DNA from: Cyanidium caldarium
Lineage: Eukaryota; Rhodophyta; Bangiophyceae; Cyanidiales; Cyanidiaceae
Direction: 5' to 3'
NCBI GenBank assembly: GCA_026184775.1
Contig: JANCYW010000007.1
Span: forward strand, 186,001 to 250,000
Length of the DNA stretch: 64,000 bases
How positions within the stretch are numbered: position 1 is the stretch's first letter; each line of letters begins with the position of its first letter. The translations under genes were made by a program, and so were the position numbers. The notes beneath the pieces were generated by a model that saw only the letters and a program-made list of their open reading frames with translations, was not told the DNA's origin and did not search any database. This document shows positions 1-9,579 of this stretch, in pieces.

Positions 1-704
1 GCGCGCTGCTGAGTGTGCTGAGCCAGTCGGTACTGGTGTTTATTGCCATGGCGTCGTACTTTCTGCTCGGTCGGCGATATTCGATGCGGCAGGTGTCGGG
101 GCTGCTGCTGGTGGTGCTCGGCGTGGTGATCTCCATCTTCCCGCAGACCGCATCGCAGCTGGCGCACGAAACCGGCGGCTTGCGCATATGGGGCATGTCG
201 GCGGTGTTCAGCCTGTCGTACGCCTTTGCGGCGACCGCCTCGGTGCTCAAAGAGCGGGTGTTCAAGCGCAGCGGCATCGAACTCGATCTGTTCATCGTGA
301 ACACGTTCTCCAGTCTGATGCAGCTGGCGGTTACGATTGTTGCCTTGCCGTTGTCGACGGCGCTGGCGCTGCACATGGCCCGCAGCTCCAACTTGCACGA
401 GTATTTGGGCGGAGCGCTGAGCGCTTTCATCGGCAAAACCGGTATCTACATGCCCTGGTTGGCCATTCTGTATGTGGCCTTCAACCTCGGCTTCAACATC
501 ACCGGCTTGCGCCTGCTCAAGATCGCCTCGGCGCTGGACGCCACGGTGGTGTCGATGGTGGCGGTGCCGCTGACGACGTTGGCGTTCTGTCTGCCGCTGC
601 CGATTCTGGCACGCAGTCGCTTCTCGCCGGCGGTGGTGCTGGGCCTGGTGGTGTTACTGTCGGGCATATGGATGTATAATCGCCCGGCCAAGCGCGCAGA
701 GTGA
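1..704 (+). CDS. CRT-like (chloroquine-resistance-transporter-like) membrane transporter, 5' truncated
   Basis: This is the C-terminal part of a drug/metabolite-superfamily transporter; the frame is open to the left edge, so the start lies outside the window. About seven hydrophobic segments are visible. The family-typical core is present: a Q-x-x-G segment followed by a Gly/Val-rich helix, then a helix ending in LKERVF and an LDLFIVN motif, as in plant plastid CLT proteins and Plasmodium CRT. In plants the CLT relatives sit in the plastid envelope and move thiols such as glutathione; that substrate is only an inference here. It ends in a basic tail and a TGA stop, 143 bp before the convergent uL3 gene. 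Confidence 0.8.
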   Translation, partial: ALLSVLSQSVLVFIAMASYFLLGRRYSMRQVSGLLLVVLGVVISIFPQTASQLAHETGGLRIWGMSAVFSLSYAFAATASVLKERVFKRSGIELDLFIVNTFSSLMQLAVTIVALPLSTALALHMARSSNLHEYLGGALSAFIGKTGIYMPWLAILYVAFNLGFNITGLRLLKIASALDATVVSMVAVPLTTLAFCLPLPILARSRFSPAVVLGLVVLLSGIWMYNRPAKRAE

Positions 705-847
705 AAGCATAGAAAGAGGAGATGACGGGGCGATGTCGCCGAACCGATGAACCGGTGGCAGCGGCGGACGCACTCGGGCCCTCGCGACACTGACAGCCAT
801 CTCACCTGAACACCCTTTTACGCGTCGACCGAACACTCGGCGGTGGC

Positions 848-2020
848 TCACGGCTGCATCGCCGACTTTTTCATGGTGCCCATGTAACGCGCCTTCTCGG
901 CGGTGGTTTGGAAGCGGCCGTGGCCCCACTTGCTCGAGGTATCGATAAACTTGAGTTCGGTCTTCTCCTGCGCCTTGCGGCTGGTCACCGGGAAGAGCGA
1001 CTTGCGCAGGACGATGGGCCGCTTCCGGGGCCCCTGCACCGCTCCGCGCAACATGACCCAGTCCTCGCGGACGACGCCGTAATGCGGGAAACCGCCCAGC
1101 GGGGTGATACTCTTCTCCGTCAGATCGTATTCAGTGGTGGCCGATTTCGGGTCGCCGCCCTTGCCGATTCGGTACACCTTGAGGTTCATCTGGGTGCGGT
1201 GGTGGTAGCCCATCTGACCGGCACGCGGTACGCTGAACTGCACGCGCGCCGGGTGCCAAGCGCCGATGCACGCCACCCGTCGCAGGCCGCGATGCGTCTT
1301 GCGCGGCAGGCGGCGCACACCGTAGCGCGCTACGACGCCGGCGAAGCCCTTGCCTTTGGTGACGCCGATAGCGTCCACCATTTCGTCCTCGGCGAACACC
1401 TCGCGCAACGAGACGGTCTTCTCGAAGAGGCGCTCGGCGAAGTCCACCTTATCGGCCACGCTGCCGCCGTTGATCTGCACCTCCAGAATATGTGCCTTTT
1501 TCTGACGCAGGCGAAACTTGCGCTGTTGCGTGTGCACGATCAGCCGCACCACGTGGCAGTGCTTGCGGATCCGCTCCAGATCCTGCTTGTACTCACCGTT
1601 GGAGTACTTGCGAATGACATACTTGGAGAACGCCTTCTTCTTCGACTTGTACCAGTTCTTGTAGAAGCGGCGCTTGACCTCGTCGCTCAGGTGCTCTGCA
1701 AACACAGTTGCGATGGGCCGCAGCCCGCGCGGCGTCTCTGTGTACCCGATCACGCCGCACGCCACCACCGGCGGCGCCTCCAGGATGGTCACGCACTCCG
1801 CCACCTCCTTCTTGTGCGACTTGCTGCCAGGGCGATCGATCTGCCGCGTCACGTGCGTCGAGCCCGCCTTGACCACGGGGAACGCCGTCAGATGCGGCGG
1901 CGCGGACGGCCCCGGATCCTTGGGCCACGAACGCACCCGGCCGCGATGCCGCTTCGCCCGCCCGCGGGGCAGGAAACCGAGCGACCCGTGTCGCGGCGCT
2001 TCAAACTTGCGGTGCGACAT
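848..2020 (-). CDS. RPL3: 60S ribosomal protein uL3 (RPL3)
   Basis: Encodes 390 aa, close to the usual 385-403 aa for cytosolic uL3, a core protein of the 60S subunit near the peptidyl-transferase centre. It begins with the eukaryotic signature [19 protein letters not shown], and conserved blocks follow throughout: [28 protein letters not shown], the [13 protein letters not shown] loop and [15 protein letters not shown], then GYHHRT. The start is a clear ATG at the expected residue. It is convergent with the CRT-like gene and is read toward the left. The roughly 460 bp upstream of it also hold the 3' end of the next gene. Confidence 0.98.
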   Translation of the reverse strand: MSHRKFEAPRHGSLGFLPRGRAKRHRGRVRSWPKDPGPSAPPHLTAFPVVKAGSTHVTRQIDRPGSKSHKKEVAECVTILEAPPVVACGVIGYTETPRGLRPIATVFAEHLSDEVKRRFYKNWYKSKKKAFSKYVIRKYSNGEYKQDLERIRKHCHVVRLIVHTQQRKFRLRQKKAHILEVQINGGSVADKVDFAERLFEKTVSLREVFAEDEMVDAIGVTKGKGFAGVVARYGVRRLPRKTHRGLRRVACIGAWHPARVQFSVPRAGQMGYHHRTQMNLKVYRIGKGGDPKSATTEYDLTEKSITPLGGFPHYGVVREDWVMLRGAVQGPRKRPIVLRKSLFPVTSRKAQEKTELKFIDTSSKWGHGRFQTTAEKARYMGTMKKSAMQP

Positions 2021-2483
2021 TTTCGGGAGAGATCGCCGTCAACCGCGAGTGCCGGGATCCGTACTGGAGCGACTTGTCCCGCGTAGAAGCGAAGCGCGAG
2101 CGGGTCGCCCGTCGGACCGCGGCGGCGTCTGGCGCGCCGGGCCGATGATCGATCGACAGAAATGAGACAAATAGGATGAAGTGTGTGCATCCAGGGGACG
2201 GACGAGCGGGCGGCAACTTGTTCGCAACCAGATCCGCAGAACGCCGCTACTCGACGATGCGGCAAACGGCGGCCGGCAGAGCGCATAATCCGGGCCATTC
2301 TCGTCGCCCTCCAGGGATCACTATTTATGTAACGCGTCCGAGCAGTGTCGTCACCGTGTGTCGCAATCGTGGGCACGCGGCTGTCTGAACAAGCCATTCC
2401 CTCCATCACCGTCTCCAGTACAGCAACCGCGCGCCGACCTGGTTCCTGTGCAACACCCCAACCGCCTCCGTCTCGCTCGGCCT
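2021..2483. promoter_or_regulatory. intergenic: uL3 upstream region
   Basis: About 460 bp between the uL3 start and the stop of the RETICULATA-family gene (both on minus). It must hold the uL3 promoter and the 3' end of the neighbour. It includes a GATC-rich stretch near 2144-2156, an AT-richer patch near 2320-2332 and one ATTCCCT word near 2397. No convincing reading frame or RNA gene was seen. Confidence 0.4.
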
Positions 2484-3737
2484 TCACTGGATGCCGGCTT
2501 GGCGCGCCCAGCGGATCCAGTGCATTCCGCCCACGTAGGTGTTACCGAAACGCAAGAAGAACGACGCTATCGCCATCCACAACGGGTTGATGGAGCGCAA
2601 CAGCGGCTCGAAGAGGCGCGCCTCCAAGGCATTCACCAGCTGGTAGCGCACGTTGCTCGAGCAGGCCATGAAGCTGCCCCACACCAACGAATTGGTCAGC
2701 GTCGGTGCCAACTGAACGGCTGGCGGCGGCTCGTTGGGGTTCAGCGTCTGTCGCAGCTTCACCAGCGTCTTGGTCAGTGAGTGCCCCAGCATCGACGCCG
2801 CGAAGCCGATCAGCCCGAACTGAGCGCCTTTCAGCGCCAAATTCCCCGCTCGCTGCATGGCGGTGAAGGACGCGCCCTCTTGCAGCGCAAACTTGGGCAG
2901 AGCTGCCAACACGCCGGAGAGTCGAGTGCCCGGCGATACCGCCGCCCGGTTGGCCAACAGCGTCGGAGCCAGTGTCAGACTGGGCGAGAGCAACCACACC
3001 AGTGCAAAGTCGCCTACCACCTCCAACGCAATGTCCGATAGGTAGAAATCAAACTCCTTCCAAAATTGTGAGCCGCGTTGTCGCACCTCGGCAGCCGTCT
3101 TGGACACCACGCCCAGCACCAGCTCTACCGCCATGATGGTGAGAAAACGCGGATTGGCCACCAGCCGGTTGCGCAGCGCTGGAAAGGCGCGGGCCAGAGC
3201 GCCTATGATGAATATCCGCTCCACCACAAACACTCGTGCCAGCTCGGCTGCAGTCACAGTGCCGGCTTCCACAGCGATGCGCACATCCCTCGGGAGCGAG
3301 GACAGCGGGCGCGACTCTCGCCGCAACACCGCGCCCAGCTCTGGGTCGACGTCGCCATCGTCACCATCACCATCACCACCACCGCCACCGCCGTATCGAC
3401 CGTGCGATCCACTGCCAGCGCCGCCGACACCCGACTCGCCACGGGCGGTCGTCCACTCGCCGCCGCGGTGGACGCGCGGCGGCCGGCGCAAGTCGCTCCC
3501 ACAGCACCCGTACGCGCTGCCCCGATGAGAGCGCTTCGAGTCCAAATCACCGGCCGTTCCTGGGCGATCTACGCAAGCAGTCCATCCTACCCGCAGAGCC
3601 CCTCCGACTGGACGCCCCCGCGTCGCCGACGCCGGCCGGGTTCGCCATAGGGACACGCGCCCCAGCCCGGCGGACACGAACAACGTCGGAACGGCGACAC
3701 GCCCACGGTTGCGACCCCCGAATGAGTCCTCCACCAT
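2484..3737 (-). CDS. RETICULATA-related protein (DUF3411), plastid envelope
   Basis: The frame continues upstream only through non-ATG codons; the first in-frame ATG (3735-3737) gives 417 aa. The N-terminal ~100 aa are basic and Ser/Arg-rich, consistent with a plastid transit peptide. A Gly/Asp run follows, encoded by a triplet repeat near 3358-3395. The C-terminal ~270 aa carry the DUF3411 hallmarks: an NPRFLTIMAVELVLGVVSKT block, AEVRQRGSQFWKEFDFYLSD, a hydrophobic segment, WGSFMACSSNVRYQLVNALE and a terminal GGMHWIRWAR. Plant members (RE, LCD1, RER1-7) are chloroplast-envelope proteins with about four membrane spans, needed for normal leaf-cell plastid development and metabolite balance. 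Their transport role is not proven. Divergent from the SNF2 gene with 219 bp between starts. Confidence 0.88.
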   Translation of the reverse strand: MVEDSFGGRNRGRVAVPTLFVSAGLGRVSLWRTRPASATRGRPVGGALRVGWTACVDRPGTAGDLDSKRSHRGSAYGCCGSDLRRPPRVHRGGEWTTARGESGVGGAGSGSHGRYGGGGGGDGDGDDGDVDPELGAVLRRESRPLSSLPRDVRIAVEAGTVTAAELARVFVVERIFIIGALARAFPALRNRLVANPRFLTIMAVELVLGVVSKTAAEVRQRGSQFWKEFDFYLSDIALEVVGDFALVWLLSPSLTLAPTLLANRAAVSPGTRLSGVLAALPKFALQEGASFTAMQRAGNLALKGAQFGLIGFAASMLGHSLTKTLVKLRQTLNPNEPPPAVQLAPTLTNSLVWGSFMACSSNVRYQLVNALEARLFEPLLRSINPLWMAIASFFLRFGNTYVGGMHWIRWARQAGIQ

Positions 3738-3956
3738 CACAATCTTCCTATTCCCTGTATTCGAAGAGCACGCTTTCTCACTCAGCGCGCTACGATCGCA
3801 CCACCAGCCACGCAATCCCGTGTGTCGCGTCCGCCAGACCGTTTTGGGGACGACGGCCGCGAACGCATCTCGTGCGTTGCGCCTGCCTGCACCGGAGCGA
3901 ATGGGCGGTGTTTTGCGAGCCGTCAGGCACCCGGCTTGCACCGGCAACGGGGCCGA

Positions 3957-6900
3957 ATGAGCACTGTGGCGAGGGCGAGTGCTGGTGCCGCAGACATCGG
4001 GGAGCTCTCCGTCGGAGAGCGAGAGGCTCGACTGGGCACCTTACTCCTTTGGGCGCCGTGTCCGGCCGACTGCGGCCACGGCCACGATGCTAGCGACGCC
4101 GACTCGCCGGCTGCCGGGCCCGGCCAGCACCGCTGGAAGGGCTCGGCAACTCTTTCCGCTGGATGTCCGTGGGCGGGAGAGGCGGGGCAGCACGTAGCGC
4201 GGCTGTCGCGAGTACTACACGTTGTCGTGACGTTGGTCACGGTATATCGGGTGGACGGGCGAGACGGTCTGGTGGGAGCGGTGGCCTTCTGCGCCGGTGA
4301 CCGCGGTCTGGACCTGGTGCGATGGTCGAGAGACCGGTCGCGTTCTCCCAAGTGCCGCGCAGCGTTGCGATGGTTGGCGCGGCATCTGCTGAGACCATGG
4401 CCGGCGCCTGCAGAGTGGCAGTGGGTGCCCGCGGTGCGCAGCTGCGGGGTGTTCGGCTGCCGCTCGTGCGATGCGCGCGCCATCGGTGACGACGAGGCTT
4501 GCTCGCAATTCCGCCTTGGGAGGGTCATGCGCAGCATTCCGTCTCGAGTGGACGCGTTTTTGGCGCGGCAAGAGCGCGAGGCGGCGCTCCTGGTGGAGCG
4601 CCTGGCCAAGTGCCCGCCGCCGCCCGGCTCGCTCCTGGCGCTGCCTGTTGAGGTGCTGTCGCGGGCTCTGGCCCTGCTGGATAGCACCACCAGCTGCAGT
4701 CTCTCCCACACCTGCCGCTATATGCAGCACCTGGGCGCCAGCATCGCCCCCGGTTTGCGCCTGCAGCTCAACGAGCACCAAGTGTGCGCGCTGCAGTGGA
4801 TGTTGCAGCGGGAGCGACACGCGCCGGCCGCTCGCGACACGTTAGGTGAGTGTCAGCGGTACTTGTGGGAGGATCCGCTGTCGTCGCCGCTAGGAGAGCG
4901 GCTGTTCTACAATTGGCTGCACGATACCGTGGACGATCGGCAGCGCTTCTATTACGACGCTCGCGGCGGCCTCTTCTGCGACGAGCCGGGTCTGGGCAAG
5001 ACGGTGACCGCGTTGGCATTGATTCTGGTCACCAAGGACACGCTGCCCGCGTGGCCGGTGCCCGCGGAACAAGTGTGTTACCGTGGCATCAACTGGTACG
5101 ATTATTGCCGGTTCATGAAGCGGTTTGTGCGGCGTTTTCTAGAAGAGCAAGAGGTCGTCGCTCAGCACATTCTGGAGCGGGCGCGGCCGTCGGGCAAGGC
5201 ACCGGGATTTTTGGCCATACTGCAGGCTATTCGCGGGGACCTTGCTTCGGTGGAGGAGCGTTTCAGCGAAGAGTGCCGCTTGGCGTCGGCCGAGTGTTGG
5301 ACGCAGATGCGCCAACGCGTGCTGCAGTATCGCAGCCGGTACTCGACGCTGCTAATGTTGTGCAGTCCGGCAAGCGCGGAGCGCGATCTACAGAGCTCGC
5401 TGCTATCCGACCGCCCGTTTGCGGATGGTGCGTACGACGCGGGCTTGTGGCCGCTGGCGCAGCCGCGGCCGTTCTACGTGGTGTCGCCGACGTGTGCGCG
5501 GGAGCAGTGGGAGTCCTGCGGCCTCACTGCCTCGGCGCGCCGTGATGTGACCGATGGTGTCGGCATCAACACCGCGACCGAGGCGGTGCTGGGCACGCCG
5601 ACAAAGGCATCGGAATCGCGGCGCCAGACTTGGACCGACGACGCGTCGCAGTTCACCGCATCGCCGCCGGTGAAGCGGCCGCGGCGAGCGCTGGCGGCGA
5701 GCTCGCCGAGCACGTCGCGATCACTAGCATCGAATGCAAGTAGCATCGCCACTGAGAATGTCTTCCGGCACGAGGTGCGCTACTGCAGCGCAGCCACTTT
5801 GGTGATCCTGCCGGACAATTTGATCACGCACTGGCGGCAACAGATCGAACAGCACGTGGAGCCGCGTGTCCAACTGCGCTGCACGGTGTTTCGACGCCGC
5901 CCGCGCTGCGCCTGGGAGATGGCGTTCCATTACGACATCGTGCTGTTGTCGTTGCAAGTGTTGCGGCAGTGCCATGCGGATATCATGAGCGGCCGGTGCT
6001 TGTTGAATCGGATCCACTGGCTGCGCATCATCATCGACGAGGGGCACACCATCGGCTCGTTGTCGGTGACCAACGTGCAGCAAGCGTGTCAGGCGCTGTC
6101 GGCGGAGCGTCGCTGGATCATGACCGGCACGCCGACGCCGTCGCGAGCCACTTCGGCGTCGGAGCTGCAACATCTGCAGCCGCTGCTGACGTTTTTGCAT
6201 CTCGAGCCGTTTGCGTCCACGCGGCGCGCATTCTTGCAGTGTGTGCAGCGACCGGTGGAGCGGCGGCTGGGGGAAGAGGGCCTGCACGCCTTGCGACAGA
6301 CGCTGCAGCACATGATGATGCGTTCCAGCAAGGAGGAGGTGGCGAGCATCCCGCGGCTGATCGTGCACGATGATGTGGTGGATTTCAGCGAGGAGGAGGC
6401 CGCGGCATACAACGAGCTGGTGTCGGTCGTGCACCGCAACCTGCTGCTGGCGGACTTTTTCGACGAGACGCATCGCGAGTCGCTGCTACACCCGGGCAAC
6501 CGCGGCTTAGCGCAGGCGGCGCTACGCAATCTGCGCTTGGCGTGCTGCGTGACCGGGCACATCCGCCTGGAGGTCGTCGAGGAGGATTTGCATGAGCTGC
6601 TGCGGGCACTCGCGGCGTTCGCAGCGCGATCCGGCAACGAGAACCGGACGACGCCGGGCGCACCGGATGCGAGCACGCGCGGCACGGAAGCGCGTCTGCG
6701 GCTGATCGAGGAAGCGATGCGGGCGCCGGCCGCGGCGAGCGACCACGCGTGTGAGCGGTGCGGGCGACGGGGCGCCTTCATGCCCCTTGTGACGCCGTGC
6801 GTGCACGTGCTGTGCACCGACTGCACTGCTGCCAGTCGGTACGCCTGTCCGGTGTGCAGTCATCGGTACACGCTAGGCCGCCGCAACGAACCTGTGGATC

Positions 6901-7628
6901 TGATCGAGATACAACCGGGGTACACGCAGCACGCGTGGCATCCAAGCTGGGACAAGCGCATGACCACCAAGGTGGCGTATCTGCTGCAGCTGCTGGAGCG
7001 GTGGGCCACGCAGCCGACCGCCGACGACGAGGAGGACGAGGCGTGCTCCGGCCTGGGCGGGCCGTGGCAGCGCCCCAAAGTGATCGTGTACTCCAATTTT
7101 GCGCATCACTTTGACGTCCTCTACTATCACCTGTTCGAGCGCGGTTACAACTTGGAGTTGGTGAGCGCGCGTGCCTCCCGCGAGGAGAACGAGCGGCGCA
7201 TGGAGTCGTTCCGCAGCGATGCGGACAAGTGGATCCTGCTGATGGACGACCGCGGTGCCCTTGGACACGATTTGAGCTGTGTGTCGCGCGTGGTGATCAT
7301 GGAGCCGGTATGGGATGCGGCGCACGAGACGCAGATCATCAGTCGGGCGCATCGTATGGGCGCCCGCCGTCCCGTGGTGGTGCACCGGCTGCTGATGCGC
7401 GGCAGCATTGAGGTGGAGATGATGCGCACCGTCAACGACGGACCGGAATCGGTGGCATTGGATGTGGAGGAGGAGACGGCCGTCGGCGATCGCCGGTTGG
7501 ATGCTCACAGCAGCAATCGGGACCGAGAGGAGCGCCGCCGACGGAACCGGGTGTTGCGGAACCTGCACTTTGTGGGTGGCCGACAGGCTGCGCGACGGGA
7601 AGGAGAGTCGGTGGCGGAGGACAAGTGA
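3957..7628 (+). CDS. F-box / SNF2 helicase / RING protein (plant At3g54460-like, Rad5/Rad16 class)
   Basis: The first solid ATG gives 1223 aa. An F-box-like motif (LALPVEVLSRALALLD) lies near residues 227-262. A SNF2 ATPase core follows: Walker A DEPGLGKT at ~342-349 and motif II DEGH at ~694-697. A C3HC4-type RING (C-x2-C, CVHVLC, C-x2-C) inserted near 932-967 precedes the second helicase lobe, which has a QIISRAHRMG motif VI. This order is that of plant F-box-SNF2-RING proteins and resembles Rad5/HLTF, which couple ATP-driven DNA translocation to ubiquitin ligation. The likely role is nuclear chromatin remodelling or post-replication repair. A low-complexity Ser/Thr-rich insert (~540-600) separates the helicase motifs. 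The motif-I lysine and motif-II acids are intact, so the ATPase should be active. Confidence 0.9.
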   Translation: MSTVARASAGAADIGELSVGEREARLGTLLLWAPCPADCGHGHDASDADSPAAGPGQHRWKGSATLSAGCPWAGEAGQHVARLSRVLHVVVTLVTVYRVDGRDGLVGAVAFCAGDRGLDLVRWSRDRSRSPKCRAALRWLARHLLRPWPAPAEWQWVPAVRSCGVFGCRSCDARAIGDDEACSQFRLGRVMRSIPSRVDAFLARQEREAALLVERLAKCPPPPGSLLALPVEVLSRALALLDSTTSCSLSHTCRYMQHLGASIAPGLRLQLNEHQVCALQWMLQRERHAPAARDTLGECQRYLWEDPLSSPLGERLFYNWLHDTVDDRQRFYYDARGGLFCDEPGLGKTVTALALILVTKDTLPAWPVPAEQVCYRGINWYDYCRFMKRFVRRFLEEQEVVAQHILERARPSGKAPGFLAILQAIRGDLASVEERFSEECRLASAECWTQMRQRVLQYRSRYSTLLMLCSPASAERDLQSSLLSDRPFADGAYDAGLWPLAQPRPFYVVSPTCAREQWESCGLTASARRDVTDGVGINTATEAVLGTPTKASESRRQTWTDDASQFTASPPVKRPRRALAASSPSTSRSLASNASSIATENVFRHEVRYCSAATLVILPDNLITHWRQQIEQHVEPRVQLRCTVFRRRPRCAWEMAFHYDIVLLSLQVLRQCHADIMSGRCLLNRIHWLRIIIDEGHTIGSLSVTNVQQACQALSAERRWIMTGTPTPSRATSASELQHLQPLLTFLHLEPFASTRRAFLQCVQRPVERRLGEEGLHALRQTLQHMMMRSSKEEVASIPRLIVHDDVVDFSEEEAAAYNELVSVVHRNLLLADFFDETHRESLLHPGNRGLAQAALRNLRLACCVTGHIRLEVVEEDLHELLRALAAFAARSGNENRTTPGAPDASTRGTEARLRLIEEAMRAPAAASDHACERCGRRGAFMPLVTPCVHVLCTDCTAASRYACPVCSHRYTLGRRNEPVDLIEIQPGYTQHAWHPSWDKRMTTKVAYLLQLLERWATQPTADDEEDEACSGLGGPWQRPKVIVYSNFAHHFDVLYYHLFERGYNLELVSARASREENERRMESFRSDADKWILLMDDRGALGHDLSCVSRVVIMEPVWDAAHETQIISRAHRMGARRPVVVHRLLMRGSIEVEMMRTVNDGPESVALDVEEETAVGDRRLDAHSSNRDREERRRRNRVLRNLHFVGGRQAARREGESVAEDK

Positions 7629-8043
7629 GATGCCTCTGGTTGTATCGCGCATGTAAAGGGCAGTGACGTTGCCGGATGTCTCAGCAAGCCACTCATGCGG
7701 CACGGCACGTTGTCGGTAGCGCCGCGGTGCGCGGTTCTCCGGTTCGCGGGACGGCCTCGCGATGTTCCATAAAACTCCGGAAGATTCTAGAGGGCCATTC
7801 CCTGTTTCCCTTATCGGGAAGGTCCGTTCCCTCCGCCCTCCTAAGGGAATCCACCTGCGAGGTGCAAGGGCGAAGGGCGCGCGAGGCGCGCGCCTCCCGA
7901 TGGACTCGGCGCGTTTCGGTTGCCGATGGGCGTTCAAGTCGACGGAGTGAACGGTCGACGGTCACCGCGGCTACGGTGGTGGCGATGCGCGGCTAGGTGG
8001 GCGCGTGTGGCCAAAACGCTGCTGAGTTGATCACTCTGCACGA
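7629..8043. promoter_or_regulatory. intergenic with clustered TTCCC/GGGAA sites
   Basis: About 415 bp between the SNF2 stop and the TMEM53-like start. Between 7797 and 7850 there are five TTCCC or GGGAA half-sites: ATTCCCT, then TTCCC-N5-GGGAA as an inverted pair (7806-7820), GTTCCCT, then AAGGGAAT near 7843-7850. This is a plausible promoter element cluster about 200 bp upstream of the next ATG. A CATGTAA word lies 20 bp after the SNF2 stop. No gene is visible here. Confidence 0.45.
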
Positions 8044-9474
8044 ATGCGGAATGATCCGGCGTTCGTGGTGCCGGGGCTCGGTCGGGGTCGCGACCCAACA
8101 CGATGGCGGCGGCGGCCAGCGGCGGCCTCGACACCCGTGGGTGTGGGGCACCCTCAGACGTTGTCGAGACGAGCACCGGCTGGGGTTGTTCGCCTGCGTA
8201 TGGGTGAGGTGGCGGTTACTGGGCGCAACGCCGTCGTTCTGCCCGCAGGCGACGGGTTGGTGACGCCGCATTGGCTCTGTGAAGGACCCGGTCGCAAGGA
8301 TGACGACGTGGCGCCGGGCGCGGGAGAAAGCCCGGGCGGCGGCTGCGGTAGGAAGCACAACGGTGGTGGTGGTGGTGGTGGCGGCGGCGGTGGCCATAGG
8401 GGTAACCATGAAGACGATGAAGAGCCCGAGGGGCGGCGCGACCCGTTCCGCTCCAATCTGCCGGTGGTAGCGCCGGCGGCGTGCATTGTGCACGTGCGCC
8501 TGTGGCTAGAACAGCAGCGCCAGCAGCAGCTGCAGCGATTACCGCAGATGGCGTCGCTGGCCATAGCCGGTCATCTCGGCGCCAGCGGCAGCGGTCCGGA
8601 ACCGGAGGCACTGCGCCAACGACTACCGTCGGCGCTGGCGGATACGGCGGCGTTTGTGGGGGACTCGCAACGGCCGGTGGTGATCCTGTTGTCGTGGCTG
8701 GGCGCCGGCAACCGCCAGCTCTCCAAGTACGCCGAATGGTATCGCGCCCACGGGTATGATGTGGTGCTCTTCTTCAACGGAGTGCACACCGCCATGCTGC
8801 CGGTGTTCTGTCGCAAGCAGGCCATACGGCTGATGCGGATGATCGACGAGATACCCGCCAGCCGGCCCGTGGTAGTGCACTCGTTCTCCATCGGCACCGG
8901 CATCTACGGCTACATGCTCGACGCCATGCACCACGGTCACAACGTGACCGAGGAGATGGTGGACAAGGTGCGCAAGCAGATTCGCGCGGTCATCTTCGAC
9001 TCTGGCCCGGGCCATATGCGCGCCAGCGCCATGGCCAGCGGCCTGCACGCCGCGTGTCCCAAAGTCGGGCTGCGGGTGTGGAACGCGCTCGCCGAGGGCG
9101 CGTTTCGGTTGCTGCGGGTGCAGGAGGGATACCGCCGGGCGGAGAGCGCCTTGCAGCACGTGCAGTTACCGTCGGTGCCGCAGCTCTACCTCTACAGCCG
9201 CGATGACAACGTGGTGAAAGATCTGGACCAGAGCGTCCGACAGTATATTGAGGCGCAGCGACGGCGCGGGCTGGAAGTGTACCACAAGATGTGGGAGTGC
9301 AGTCAGCACGTGGCGCACTTCAAGTTCCACCCCGAGGAGTACAAAGAGAACGTGGAGCGGTTTCTGCAGCGCGCGCTGGCCGACGTGGAGGGCGGCGTCA
9401 AGGGCGTGCTGGACGCCGTGCACGACATGGCCTCGAGCACCGTGGACCACGGCATGCGCATAGGAGTTCACTGA
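8044..9474 (+). CDS. TMEM53-like alpha/beta hydrolase (DUF829)
   Basis: Encodes 476 aa from an ATG. The first ~200 aa are low-complexity, including a poly-Gly run from a GGT/GGC repeat and a Gln-rich helix; the conserved domain is residues ~215-455. It has the DUF829/TMEM53 landmarks: RPVVILLSWLGAGNRQLSKY with YAEWYRAHGYDVV, a VVVHSFSIGTGIYGY nucleophile-elbow region, VIFDSGPGH, LYLYSRDDNVV and a late conserved His (SQHVAHFKFHPEEY) in the expected place of a hydrolase triad. Members are poorly characterised; TMEM53 sits in the animal nuclear envelope. Substrate and location here are unknown. The divergent N-terminus could contain an organelle-targeting segment, but I see no clear signal. Confidence 0.85.
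   Translation: MRNDPAFVVPGLGRGRDPTRWRRRPAAASTPVGVGHPQTLSRRAPAGVVRLRMGEVAVTGRNAVVLPAGDGLVTPHWLCEGPGRKDDDVAPGAGESPGGGCGRKHNGGGGGGGGGGGHRGNHEDDEEPEGRRDPFRSNLPVVAPAACIVHVRLWLEQQRQQQLQRLPQMASLAIAGHLGASGSGPEPEALRQRLPSALADTAAFVGDSQRPVVILLSWLGAGNRQLSKYAEWYRAHGYDVVLFFNGVHTAMLPVFCRKQAIRLMRMIDEIPASRPVVVHSFSIGTGIYGYMLDAMHHGHNVTEEMVDKVRKQIRAVIFDSGPGHMRASAMASGLHAACPKVGLRVWNALAEGAFRLLRVQEGYRRAESALQHVQLPSVPQLYLYSRDDNVVKDLDQSVRQYIEAQRRRGLEVYHKMWECSQHVAHFKFHPEEYKENVERFLQRALADVEGGVKGVLDAVHDMASSTVDHGMRIGVH
8361..8392 (+). repeat. GGT/GGC triplet repeat (poly-Gly coding)
   Basis: An uninterrupted GGN repeat within the TMEM53-like gene, encoding about eleven glycines. One of several in-frame triplet microsatellites in this window. 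Confidence 0.9.
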
Positions 9475-9579
9475 TGTGTGGGCGCGAGCGCCCGGGTAGG
9501 TAAAAGTGTACGACAACGACAACAACGATGAATCGAGCGTTTCCCGGTGCGATACGCGGTACGCTTACCGACCGACACC

